This document shows, piece after piece, positions 24,402 to 37,003 of a stretch of 64,000 bases of DNA. The position numbers and the translations under genes were made by a program. Position 1 is the stretch's first letter. Each line of letters starts with the position of its first letter. The stretch is from Actinia tenebrosa (taxonomy: Eukaryota; Cnidaria; Anthozoa; Actiniaria; Actiniidae), in NCBI RefSeq assembly GCF_009602425.1, contig NW_022260279.1:51117-115116 (forward strand), given 5' to 3'. The notes beneath the pieces are model-generated. The model ran no database searches, was not told the DNA's origin, and was given only the letters and a program-made list of their open reading frames with translations.

Positions 24402-27400
24402 TTTGTCAGCGACCAAAACTTTTGGTTGTATTCTTTAACTGATTTTAAATCTAGGTAGGATTAAAGAGACGAATTCGTGAGATTTCTTCACGCTAAACAG
24501 AAAGTGTTGTACAAACTACCCAGGAATTTTGCCAAAGTCTGCCTGGTGAGTAGAGGAAGTACAGTAGGTTGTTGTAGTTTATGAACCGCAACACCTGTTT
24601 TTAGCTGCGCTGGTGATAATTCGCTGAGAGTGAAAGCCGATAATACATAATGAGACGTACAGACGAATCACTGGTCAACGTCGGTCTTAGCTCACGACGT
24701 ACCCGTGCAAATAATACCGATAACAATGTTTAGTTTGACTCTTGTACAGATATATGTATAGAAAAGATATTCAAAATCTCCTTGTCGTACAACTTACTAA
24801 AGTAATTATCCACATGCAAGTTGCTCCATCGATTGCCAACGATATTCTCCTATGATTTGGCACTTCAAAATCATTTCTTGAATAAGCAATAACTTCTGTA
24901 AATCGATCTTTTTCAAAGAAGTGCAAGGTATAACTTAATCCAAAGAAGCCAGTCGAATTGGAAAATGTTTATTCTGATTACGAGCTGTGGTATCAAACAC
25001 AGAGACATGAGTGTCACCGGGTAGGATACTTTATGCAAGTCACGAAACCATCGAAGATAATAATAGCAANTATCTTCTATATACTAAACAAAGAACTACA
25101 AAAGATATAGCTTTTGATAATCAATCTATACCCATATAGAAGTGTACATAGAGCAGGTATGAACGCGGCCGTTTAATTAAATATCTTTGTATTTGCTATG
25201 AACACGTCACTTTTGTCAGGTCTACAGTGAGGGATAGAAACTATATACCAAGCTATTGAATATATACTTATTATTCCAGGGGAGATTTTTTTTCCTCACA
25301 ACTGTCACAGTTAATCAATATCACGTTTTAAGAAGCTTAAAATCTTTGCAATATTGGAATACTAAGTTGATGGTTTTTCTAAGATAGTAATCAGATAATT
25401 ATACGTTTTTGGCTTTCATCTTTATAATCTCTGAATGTATGGGCATTTACAAGACCCATTGTTTTCCTTTAAGACAATTAAGAGGTTTATTTAGGAAATT
25501 ACTGTAGGTAAGATACTGATAGGCAGATCTAATTCCCCTTGGGGGAGGGATTGGTAGTGCTTGTAAGTGCTGTATATAGCCTAATAGAGAATTTCTTTTT
25601 TGGTAGTTATTGTTATTGGTGGATGTCGGCGCGTGGCCGGTATCACTAACTCATTTATCTCACCAAAACAGAGACTAACATTCTAAACTAATATCAAGAC
25701 TGTTGCGTCTGAATAACTATTATTTATTCCGCCAGAGATTCAAATTCCTTATTTTGTCTCGGTATCACATTAAATTAACATACCTATTTCAAAGTCTTTC
25801 CTTAATTACAGAAGCTATTATAGTTATTCTATGTTTTGTTTTTCGCCGGCTAGAATAATCGAAGTAGCGTTGGTCGGATTGATGATGCCATACTCTTAAG
25901 CTAGGAAAAGTAGTTTCAATTCATTCTTGTGGATGTGGAAATATTTAGTTAAAAATACCAGTGAAAACAAGAAACGAAAAAGAAAGAAAGAAAGAAAGAA
26001 AAGCCGCAGAGTCTCCAAGAGCGACTTGTGACTGAAGGAAGCGAGGGACGCTCTAGTTAATATTATGCCAAACACCTGCCAAGGCGCCGCGGGACGCTGA
26101 GGGCTTGTCACAGGCACGTCACGGAAGCCGCGCACGCGCCGCACTCATTACCTACTACATGTAAAACGTTACAAAGAAAATGCCTGTTAATGAAATGCGG
26201 AACACAGTCTGCCCGCCTAGAGACAAGTAAATAAACATTATAAGGGAAGGAAGGTAATCCATAGTCAAGGAAGACAACTTAGATTAAACTTTGCAAACGA
26301 AAAAGAGGAGTTTCAATATACAAGACCAATAGGTGTCCTACTGTCTCGATCCATGTGACCATTTCTAATACAACTGTAAAGAGAACTGAATATAACGTCC
26401 GTGTTGGTTAACACTGAGCGGTATTACTCGTTGCTAGTAGGATTGCGCAACGCTGACTGCGCTGTAAACACGAAACAGTAACTATACAGGGTATTGCACG
26501 ACATTACAGCGGTAGCGACGACGCCTTTATGCAAAACTAACAAAAACAGAATGAATTTATAAAACTGAAAAAGTCTAATGACAGCGAGTCATCAGGTGAT
26601 TGAATAGTAAACCAATAAATAAGAAAATTACGTTTTGATTTGCTAATAATTATGATCATTATTATTGTCCATGGTATAACTCTTTTCTATTCTCGTTCTT
26701 TGTGTTTGATTAATTTCTTTATAAAACGTAGTTCTACACGCCTCATATCAGAGCTAGACATCACTATTGACTCCCTTCGTTCTTTATCAAGTGTTTATAC
26801 TAGACATTAAAAAACTCTTAAGAAAAGATGTTTATAACTCGTAGATTTTATCTTGATAATAAGGCATGGAAAGAAAACTCCTTCACATCGGCGTGTTGAC
26901 ATCCATATGCAGTACTCACAGTAGTGTTGAGTAAGCCGACGCGCTCTTTTCGACTCCACAAGCCACGACTAGTGAACCTTGAAATACGTTATTTACAAAA
27001 CTGACTAGGTCTTTATTACTGAACCTTGTAAAGCAAATGTACTTCCTGACCTATTCGCTTGTCTGTAAAACTTTGTTTATGATTGAAGCACGAGTTTTTC
27101 AGATTTTATTATAAACAATCTGCATTGTTATAAATAATGAATTGAAAGCAGTGCTTTTGATATATAGGGGAAGGTAAGTAAAGCTGAGAAAAAAACCGTC
27201 AAAGATCATCATCATAACCGCACCTACAGACAAATACTTTTAAATTCTTTGAAAAAAATAAAATTGTTTAAATAGTCTAGAAAGAAAAGCGTTCTTGGTT
27301 GATGAAACCTTATGTGACGCGAATTCAACACTAAGATTCAGTTTTACAGCATATATTTCCGTTCTACAGCACAACTTATTTCAACTCAAAAATATTTTAA

Positions 27401-30096
27401 AACCGTTTTCCGTCCTTGAACATTTTCATTTACTTGAATCTGAGAATAAGAAAGGAAATCTGACATCGAAAAGTCCTTTTCATACTTAAGCCTTGACTGT
27501 ACTAGGGACGATGATTAATCCTTGTACCAATAATCAAAAGTACGAATAATACGATAAAAGTTGAACTCACTTCAAATAAACTATTCTTAAGGTGTAGAGG
27601 ATGGATGAATAGATGCTGTGAGATGGAGAGACGACTCCCCTGGAAATCCTTTATGAGGTTTTTACTAAGAGCCAAAGAAAATAAGAATTAAATAAAAAAA
27701 TATCTTACCTTGAAGATACGAGTAGATTCAGTAAGGTTATACGAAGGAACGCTTCCATTCAGCCACGAGAGAGTACTCATCCAAGAAACGCGTAATACAT
27801 CGGCGGCGGTGACTCATCTGCATGGACTTGATTAGATGTCAGCAGGACACTAGATGTAACAATACGACACAAGACTAAATACTACTGACTACAATGAATC
27901 CACAAGGGTTGGAGCAAATGACTAAAGCCNAGAATGCAGAAGAAAAAGTGTGTCATACATTGTACCTGTGCAAGCTGTGGGAAGGGTTGAATTCTAATTA
28001 AATTACGAGGAAAGACTAAAGCCCACCCCCTAACACCTTCATAAACTGACCNTCAATGCAGTTAAAGTAGATGGTCGGGGACCAAAGGGTTGTAAGAATA
28101 GACTTGTATAAATCGAGCGCTTGTTTCAATTGGTATAACAACAGCAAAGCTGGTGCACACAAACTCTCTTTTATCTGCCGAATAAACAAACTCTTTTGAT
28201 CACATCAAATGGTTTTGAATCAAGAAGCACTGTCAATTGGCCTAACGTTGATTGTACTTATGCCGTGACTGACATTAACAACACTGTAGGAAATGTCAAA
28301 CGACCAATAGAATCATTTCCTTCAGCTCAAATAATTCTTCTTTCGTCTTCCTGTTCAGCCGGTGGCCTTATGTTCTAATATCTCTCCTCTTCCTTGATCA
28401 GTTAGCACTAAACTAGCAAGAACAGCCGATCTAGTTATTATTATTACAGCAAGGATTCTGTTAACTAGCTTTGGTTGTTCATTGATCAGCAGTGAATATT
28501 TAACGGTGATGGATTCTCTTTCTTCTTTACTGAGTGTATTTCTATTAGATAGTTTGTCGTCTGGAGGTAATGTGTGTCACCAACCCCTCGTACGCCCTCA
28601 TGCAAGAACAAAGATCAATCGACATTTCGATCGGCAACGACCATCGCCTGACATGATAGCAAACCACGTGCATCAACCTGTTGGTATCCAGTAGTCTTGC
28701 CAATCCGCACCTCAAGATGCGCTTTAATCTACACACTTTGGCCATGTCTGGGGACCTTTGCGCAGCGTCCTGCAGCTATTTACACTAGAAACTTGCGTTA
28801 TATAGCTACAAGTTACAGATACTATAGACTATTAGGATAAGTTCCGTTCTTTAAATTAAATACAAAATAAACATAATGCGAAGCTAATTAAAGAGGCGTA
28901 ATCTATTGAAGTATATCCCACGGTATGACTAATACATTAACGAACCTTACTGTGTTGACCCAGTATCGATATCTCGAGTCATCCATGTGCTGCTGATGTC
29001 GTGGCTGATGTACAGGAAAGAACGCATATGAACAATCAGAAGCAATATTAGGAATGAAAATACACGAATGTGAAACATTAGCCCCAGGGCACGTGTAGCT
29101 TGTTCATCCAGGTGATGTGTGAACCAATCAGATATCACGCCCAAGTAATCAAATACCAATAATTACATAGTTGTTTATTCAAGGTGGATCGATGAGAAAT
29201 CAGGAAATCAGTGATGCACAAATAAACAGATCCGTCGAGAATCGGCGTGCAAAACTGATGATAGAATCGCGATGGTCGCTAGGACTAAGGGGAGAGGGAA
29301 GGGGAGGAATGACACAAGTGATAATCGATGTAGTTGGGTCCCAAATATATTTATAAAGATCCGGTGATTTGGAAACGAGCTTTAGGCTGAAACGACACGA
29401 CACCATATTCTATTCGTTTAATGATTGTTCTTCTATCTTACAGCAAAAGACTAGCAGAGACTTCCTGTCTATGGCAAAGTTGAAAATCAAAGTAGCATCC
29501 TTCCTGATAGGTACATATACATATATATAATACCATTCATTATGATTAAACACTGTTATCTGTTAGCCATGATGCACTTAGTTTAGTCTGCTGCACTGTC
29601 TGTACTTCATTATATTATTCCCCTCTCAGTGTCAATATCTTTCCCACTTTACACATGCATTCCCATTCTAAGACTGCTAGGATTTGAACTTGTGAACAAA
29701 AGCTATAAATTATAAAATAAATTGAAATCAAAATGAAACCTGGGCATGTATGGGTGGGAACGAAAAGCAACTACTGAGAAATATTCTGCCTGAAAAACAG
29801 CCTCCTATGTACAGAAAAACACTACATTATCCCAGTCTGTCTTATTTATATTGTATATATTCAATTGTCATAAACAATAATTTTAGGTTATTTACAATTA
29901 GACTTGAAATTAATAATACGATAAGATACAATATAATGCCTTAAGGAAAATTAGGTGGGAACAAATGTGTTGTAGAGGTTATAAGGATATCTGCAGAAGT
30001 CAAGGGTTGTTCATCTTCAGATATTCTTTTTATGTATATAATACAATGCATTGAATAAATTGCATTTGTAGCTAAATTATATAGAAAAGAATCCTG
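24402..30096. other. Gene-poor region
   Basis: About 5.7 kb upstream of lectin receptor 2. Scattered short open frames lack recognisable domains or partner exons. It presumably holds the promoter and possible non-coding 5' exons of receptor 2 and the 3' flank of STK40. I see nothing else I can support. Confidence 0.55.
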
Positions 30097-33000
30097 CTAA
30101 AGAAGATGTCGATGTGCAAGTATTTCTGCAGCAGTCAATGGTCTTGCATCCTCCGTTATCCTTCTAATTGGAGGTTGTAATACAACCTCTTGTGTTATCC
30201 CTACCAGTGGTTCTTGTTTATAGAATTCATCACTTAATTTATGAAACCTTAAATCTAATTCTGGTGGGATATTCTTGTCTTTTTCTTGCGAGTTTGATTC
30301 AGTTGAGTCTTCCAAATCTGGAACAACTTGAGGAGTTTCGCCATTACTTGCCAAATGATACCTAAGAAAGAAAGAAACAACAATTTTATTCAGTGCTTCT
30401 AGATGTATCAAGGATAAAATTTGTTTATCAAGAGAAAAAAAATGGTGAATTCCCTTTTGGCTTCTTCCCCCAGGAAGTACTATGGAAATATAGCCNACTC
30501 AGACCCTCCCCACCCCTTGGAAATTCCAATCCCCCTCTGTGGGGGAGGTATGGATATTTTCTTGAACTACGCAATATACCCTTCTCTGGTCTTCCCCACC
30601 CCTTTGAAATTCCAATTCCCCTCTGTGGGGGATGTGTGGATATTTTCTGGAACTACCCCAGTATTGAGCCNGCCTGTATGTCCGCTCGGAACGAGTTACA
30701 TGATTGGATTAAAAAACAATAGATTGGTCATCCAAACAATAGCACTAAACCTAACCTTACAAAAGCGGTACTGTATTAAGGGAGCAATGAAAATCCAGCT
30801 TTCGAGCGGTACTGGATAACTCCAACTATTCCCTCCTAAGATCCTCCCCATCCCTTGGGAAGTGCCATTCTTTTTTTTATACAATAGAACAGAAACAATA
30901 AAAAAGAAAATGACTTTAATTTTGTAAATGAAGAATGTAAAGGCATACCATGTAGTCATTGTGTTCNGTAGGAAGCCAAGAACCTCCGTCGCACATAACC
31001 TCTTGTTTGGATCCAGGGTTAAAAGTAATCGGATCAAAGACTTAGTTGACTCTGACACAAGACTTTCTCTAAAGTTAAACAAAACGGTAATATTAGAAGA
31101 AATATGGAATATAAAAACGTTTGATAGGTCAACTTCTGCAGAGTACATTAAACNGATGTTTTCATGACTCTTAGAGAAGAACTTTTTGTAAAATACCTTG
31201 TCAATGTACAACAAATATGGTGCATAACAGCTTACAACTAAGCCAAAATGTTGTACATACCCTGGTATAATAAACTCAGCACTCTTGATCTTCCTGAAAA
31301 GTTCATGAGGAACACTGTCGTAAAAAGGGAACTGGCCATACAACATGGTATACAGCACCACACCCAATGCCCACATGTCGCTAGCCTTTCCTGAGTATGG
31401 AGCGCCTGAAGCAATAATGACATTAACATTGTCATGGGGTGTTCTTATATAGCACAATAATTATTCACAACCATCTCGATGCAACTTAACATTCCTGACC
31501 AGTGGAGGACTTAAAGGGCTGTATATTAAGATGCTATTATAGCAGTCATGCAGTTTACAATCATGAGTGACTTGTGCCTCCAAATTGAAAAAGGCTGTGC
31601 CTGTTGCACCAGTTATCAAACTAACAATAATAGAATAATTTACATTTTGGCCTGAGAAAATATAGTAATATAATACATAGTATTAGACACTAATATCAAT
31701 ATAACATTCATTTTACTTAGACTGTTAATCACTAATTTTATAACTTTGTTCATGGACCAAAAGCAACAAATACCATCCTGAGTAAAGATTGACAGAAAGA
31801 GCAATAAAACAAATAATGTGCCAGCTTGGGTAGTAGCAAAAACTCATAATTTTATATGTCTCAAATGGCTAGACCACACTTTCATTTTTTCCTAATAACC
31901 TATGCAATCTTATAACCTTTTTTGTCTTGCTTCAATTTGAGGTAGAAATAAGATTAAGTGAGAGATTGCTGACTACCTGCTATCATGATACTCATCTGTC
32001 TAGACAAACCAAGCTTCTAAAAGTTTCATGTCTCCATTATGCTCACATGGTTTTAAGGTTTTCTAGAGTTTTCTGAGAACTAGCTTAAAAACAATTCTGT
32101 AGATGGATTCTACTGATTAGAGGATGTAAATTAATAATCATAGGTGAAGCTACAGAAAAACATTCAAGGAATCAAGTTATTTATCATGCTAATTTGCAAT
32201 TCATTCTACGGTAGAAGGAAGCCATGCCCTTACTTTCATCAGCCTAGAGGTTGTTTCAGGGTATTGACGAAATTTGTCAATTGGAGTGTTATTTTTACCC
32301 ACATTTGATGCATGCAATCACTCCATCAAAATATCAAAAAAGTATTAGTAAACCTGACATTATTTATTTACTAAAACAGCTATTAGAAAGTCAGGAATAA
32401 TTGATCACATTGGTGATTAAAACTGATTGATTGAAACTCCATTTTAGTTGAGTGAATTCAATCACTCTTTCTCATGTTTGGTCTGGTAACTGTGACATTA
32501 AATTGTTCATTATTTTCACAGCAGTTTTTTAACCATACATTATGTTGTTAAAAATGAGAGGTGAGAATTCTCTTAATAATAATATATTGTCATTTTAACA
32601 CAAATTTAATTTGTAAGATATAAAAGTTATCCTCTTGTGCTGTGAAATATTATCCTTGCTTATGTACTGCACTCACTTAATTATCTAAAGGTATTTACTA
32701 ATCCATTGATGATAAAACTTATATCTGTCTATATAATGCGACAGAGCAGATTTCAAGACTGAATGCCTGTTTCTGGGCATTCTGATTGTATGACTGGTGA
32801 TCCTGAATGCTACATTTGATTGGACATCATAAACTTGGCATCATGGTGTTTACTAAGTACTGTTGTCTCTATATATAGTAGCATATTATACTACTATTCT
32901 ACTTACCACTTAGCACGTCAGGGCTGATGTAGGCTGGACTTCCTCGCTGGTCTTTGAGGAGATCATTCTCTCTGATCAAGTGTTTGCCAAGACAAAAGTT

Positions 33001-33938
33001 GGTGATTCTAATTTTCTTTGTTCTGCATAAAAGAAATAATTTTTATTGAAGTCAAATAATCTCTATTTACTTAAAATATATTTGAAAAATATGAAAAATA
33101 TCTTTTTTTTAAACCTTTTAAAAACGAATTCTTATAATTGACATATAATGTATTTAATCTAACCGTCTATTGAGTACAATGTTTCCAAGCTTGAGATCTC
33201 GATGAACGATGTTTTTCTGTAAAAAAAATGAAACGCATCAAAAGAATGAATAGATTATGTAACATCAGGGCAATATATTTCATCCGATGGATATAAACAT
33301 ACCTTATGAAGGCACTCGACTACTCGTACAATATCATGGAATATTATAAGAGCTTCTCTTTCGTTTAATCTTTTTTCACGAATAACATAGTGTTGTAGAT
33401 TGATTAAATCAGCAGTTCCTGTACCAAAATCATGGGCACATAAACAGTCCAGCACTAAACACAAACGATAACGCTTCTTTCCTGTTCGACTCTTGGAAGA
33501 TGTACCGGGCTTATCACTTGAATTCCGATTATGGCTGTCCGATTCACTGGCTCCTTCCTCCATATATTCATCTTTGAATAGTCCATGATGATGTACGACT
33601 CCTTCTTCATCGTGTAAGAGTGACAGTAGTGAGTATTCTGTATGTAGGAGCATCTTTCCTTGCTTGTCGTCTTGTGTTTCATGGCCGACTTCTCCAAGCG
33701 TTAATATTTTGATCGAATAAAAATCATCAGTTCCTTCTTTCTTCGCGAGACATTGTACAATACTTCTAACAGGAGAGTTCCCTAATCGTGGCCCCAGTAA
33801 GTAAGGGCCAGCCCTTCTCAATCCACTGGGTCCACTTCTCTTCTTACTTCGTTTTGAGGTCGAAGCTCCTTCATCTTCTTCCAAACAATTTGCTTTTCTT
33901 TTTGCTCCGATTGCTCCTGAGTTACTCGAACGCATCAC
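30097..33938 (-). CDS. STK40: STK40 pseudokinase
   Basis: Six exons (33303-33938, 33164-33216, 32907-33022, 31261-31405, 30949-31068, 30097-30361) join in phase to 444 residues; human STK40 has 435. The N-terminal block RAGPYLLGPRLGNSP, LHTEYSLLSLLHDEEGVVHH and CLVLDCLCAHDF are near-identical to the vertebrate protein. The kinase-like domain keeps IKIL and HRDLKLGN, but the DFG metal-binding motif is NFC, as in all STK40, so it should not be an active kinase. Then come DQRGSPAYISPDVL and ASDMWALGVVLYTMLYGQ. The C-terminal tail has QVVPDLED, matching the Val-Pro element by which STK40 docks onto the COP1 ubiquitin ligase, and ends PPIRRITEDARPLTAAEILA, like the vertebrate tail. It is divergent from the gene at 34599. 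One N base falls in exon 5. Confidence 0.95.
30480..30870. repeat. C-rich dispersed/tandem repeat in STK40 intron 5
   Basis: Units with CAGACCCTCCCCACCCC, AAATTCCAATCCCC, TCTGTGGGGGA and TGGATATTTTC occur at least twice, with a partial third near 30840. A related stretch lies in a WTAP intron (about 60880-61000). Confidence 0.7.
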
Positions 33939-34598
33939 TTAGCCTCTAAGAAATAACTCTGTACTTTCACAGCCGTTCAATCTGATTTTTCTTTTCTTTT
34001 TTCATTATTTTTTTAATGTCACGTAAAAAACGTCGGCCATTTTGGATCGAATATTATTGTTCTGGAACTCAATCCCTTGCGACCGCGGAAAATACGAGGT
34101 ACTGGGACCTAATCTATCAAAATCCTTTCTTTTTTACGGATATTGTCTTTTATAAATTCCAAAAAATTTATAGAATACACTACGAATCGATTCTTAAAGA
34201 TTATTGCGTTGAAACTGAATTTTTATTCTTTATATTTACCCACATTTTATGTGCTATATATATATGCCATTACAAGANAGTCAAAGGGTTTCCCGTTACT
34301 ATAGCAACGTTGTGTATCTAACATGGACCTCAAACAAATTACCTTTTCATCATTACTGGACCTCAAACAGCTGTTATCTCTATAAGAATGTTCCAAGTCG
34401 ATCCATCTTAACTTCAAAGAAGAATAAGATATTGGTNTTAGAATGGTAAGCTAAATTGAAACATCATTGCCATAAAATTTGGAACGATTATTTATATTCT
34501 AGAACAAGTTAGGCGATTCTAATGTGATAACGAGCAAGCGTACTGTCGCGTTCTTGTCGCATAAATAAATAATGTCTCCATTCTAATTGTTTCAACAG
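33939..34598. promoter_or_regulatory. Putative bidirectional promoter, STK40 / microtubule-type gene
   Basis: About 660 bases separate the STK40 start from the first recognised exon of the divergent gene. It includes GGCCATTTTGG near 34035, resembling a YY1 site (CCATnTT). The missing first exon of the (+) gene probably lies here. Regulatory function is inferred from the arrangement. Confidence 0.4.
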
Positions 34599-36401
34599 CA
34601 ACAGGTATCTAGAACATTCCAGCATTCTCATTCCATCCAGCCAAGACTAAAGCCGTATTATCTGGATGGATATGGTAGTAAATCTATCGGTGAGCCTGAC
34701 TGGAGACCACATCCCTTGAATGCTTTATCTCATCCTGATACACAACAACACAGTAAGATGTAAGAGAAACTTAATGTTTTCTTGGTAAATTACTCTCTTC
34801 CTACAGAGTCTATTTTTTTGGCCTTAAATACTGTCAATACTAACGGGATTTCCTTTTTATTTTCATGGATTGATGTACACAGGGGAGGAACAGGATTGGA
34901 TTGGTATTCCAGTGTTAGATGCCCCCCACCATTACCACCAAGAGAGACACGCCAGGCTGTGCACGAAGACTCTACAAATGGTTAGTATAATGTGATGTGC
35001 CAGTAAGGAACTCATTGTTTATTATGCTCTCAGGATGGTAGGATGAATGAAGAAAACAGACCCCATTCGATATGAGAAAAGACTGCCATTACACTCCCCC
35101 CCTACACCACCACCACCACCCCCCACACNCCCCCCCCCCCATCGCCAACATCCCTGTCCCAAGGAACATTATAGTTAGTTTTACCAAGAAACTACTGTTC
35201 TATCTTGTGAATTTACTTAGACATCAAAAAAGAAAGAGAACATGTCAAAACTAAAGAGCCACTGTTAAGACGAGAGAGTCTGGCCACCAGCAAGCCTATT
35301 ACCCCACATAAATATGAAGAAGAAGATGATGACAGATATTATTACATGAAACCATTTGAACTGACTCTTAGAAGAGCAGTAGGAGCTAAAAAGAAAGGTA
35401 CCAAAAATAATATTATATAAAGACGAGTGTGTGTTCTCTTATTCCCTGCCTGAATAGAAAAGTGCTTGGGATTTGGCAGTTTAATCTATGCTTACAGACT
35501 ATTTTTCTCTTACATGTATTACAGTATATTGTAAGAGGAATGGTATACCTCTTGCATCACTGGGAGACAAAACCTATCAAGTGCCAGAATATTNGAGAGA
35601 TTTTCACAAACATGGCAGTACACGTCCTGTTACATCATTTGGGTACGTATTACTGTCGTTAGTACTCTATTATCGCTAAATTTTTGTATTACTGAGTAAA
35701 CAAGTCTCATACAAGTCTGTTTGTATGACAGGGGTATTACAAGATCTGTTCCAGATACTTTCATTCCATTACAAGATCTACCTCTCAGACCAAGGTATGA
35801 AATACTGTCATTATTGACTACTGCATATGTAGTTATGTCTATCTACCATAAGGTCACTGCTTATGTTAAGGCATTACAGTGTTGAGCTAGGCTTCTTAGA
35901 TTTCTTAGACATCACAACTATCGAGTTCTTTATCATCATGATTACCAACGGCAGCAAAGGCACCATAATAATTTTAAACATCAATGTCATTATCTTTATC
36001 AGCATCATCATAAATACCACCACCATCATCAACAATGTCATCATCACTATCAGCATCATCAATACCACCACCACCACCAACATCATCATCACTATCAGAA
36101 TCATCATCAATACCATCATCATCATCAACGTCATCATCACTATCAGCATCATCAATACCACCACCTCCATTATCAGCAACATTGCCACCATCATCTTGAT
36201 CATCATCACCAGTAGAAGAGAAGGAAGGCAAACATAAAATTTTAATTGCTTTCTAACAGACCAACATTTGAAGCAAGAAGAAAAGTATTTGAAAAAGCTC
36301 ATGAAATACAAGAGGTGGTAGTTCTTGATACATGGAAGCCAGCACCAGCACTAGTTGCTTCATTTCAACTCCCTCTGACAGCATCTCACTTGCTACACTG
36401 A
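34599..36401 (+). CDS. Putative sperm/axonemal microtubule-associated protein, 5' end unresolved
   Basis: Seven exons join in phase: 34599-34752, 34883-34985, 35060-35173, 35221-35397, 35525-35642, 35732-35794, 36260-36401; the start codon was not located upstream. The product has no hydrophobic signal or span. It is rich in His, Pro and Arg, with a Pro run (TPPPPPPT), the block MVNPIRYEKRLPLHSPP, an acidic patch (YEEEDDD), and the best-conserved looking part TYQVPEY-RDFHKHGST-PV-FG followed by VPDTFIPLQDLPL. Short Tyr/Pro/Gly-type motifs and several small exons resemble microtubule inner proteins of cilia and sperm tails. SPMIP7/SPATA48 is the member it most reminds me of, with low certainty. 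Two N bases fall within exons. Function is inference. Confidence 0.6.
35980..36215. repeat. (ATC)n trinucleotide microsatellite
   Basis: An impure ATC/ACC run fills the last intron of the gene at 34599-36401. Open frames read through it on both strands are artefacts of the repeat. Confidence 0.9.
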
Positions 36402-37003
36402 TACACTGTCCAACAAACAATGGTTCATATGATGGCCCAAACTACTACACACCATGACTCTAGTCAACAACACTGTAGGTTTCCAGGAAAACATTAATTT
36501 CTTTTTATTTATCATTTATTATAACATTGTGAAGGTGATGGAAACTAGAGATAGGGTCAGTAAAACGCATGACAGACTTTACAATNTGTAGAAACTTTGG
36601 ATGAATTTGCAAATACCAATAGCCATACTTAGACAAGCTTTCATTGAATTCAATCTTTATTTTTGTATTTTTAAAATTTATTACATAAAATGTCAAGAAT
36701 GAAAATATTTATTTTGTACAAAAATAGGATTAATAAAATAATGTTTTTGATAAAGAATTTTCTCTTCTTTCGATTCTAACATTGGGAAATATTAAAAATA
36801 ATATGGAAAGGGTAATAGAAAGTAGCATATCTATTACTGGTAACAAAACTCAATAACTGTTGGTTTATACAAGAAACCAACTTAATAAATAAAATATTTG
36901 ATTTGAATAAAACTGTACAAATGTGATAAAAATGGAATATTAAATTCTATATACAACGCAACTGAGTTTTGTAGGAAGACAGACTCCTTGCTGTACGTCA
37001 TCT
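36402..37003. other. Convergent 3' ends
   Basis: An AT-rich spacer between the stop of the (+) gene and the stop of HDAC8. It contains several AATAAA signals (for example near 36890) and probably both 3' untranslated regions. No gene seen. Confidence 0.6.

Noticed and set aside
34016-34321. Open frame starting MSRKKRRPFW as first exon of the microtubule-type gene
   Set aside because: Its possible donor is out of phase with the exon at 34599, so it cannot be joined with confidence.
35863-36311. Overlapping open frames rich in Ile/Thr, Met/Val or Asp on both strands
   Set aside because: All are readings of the ATC microsatellite in an intron.
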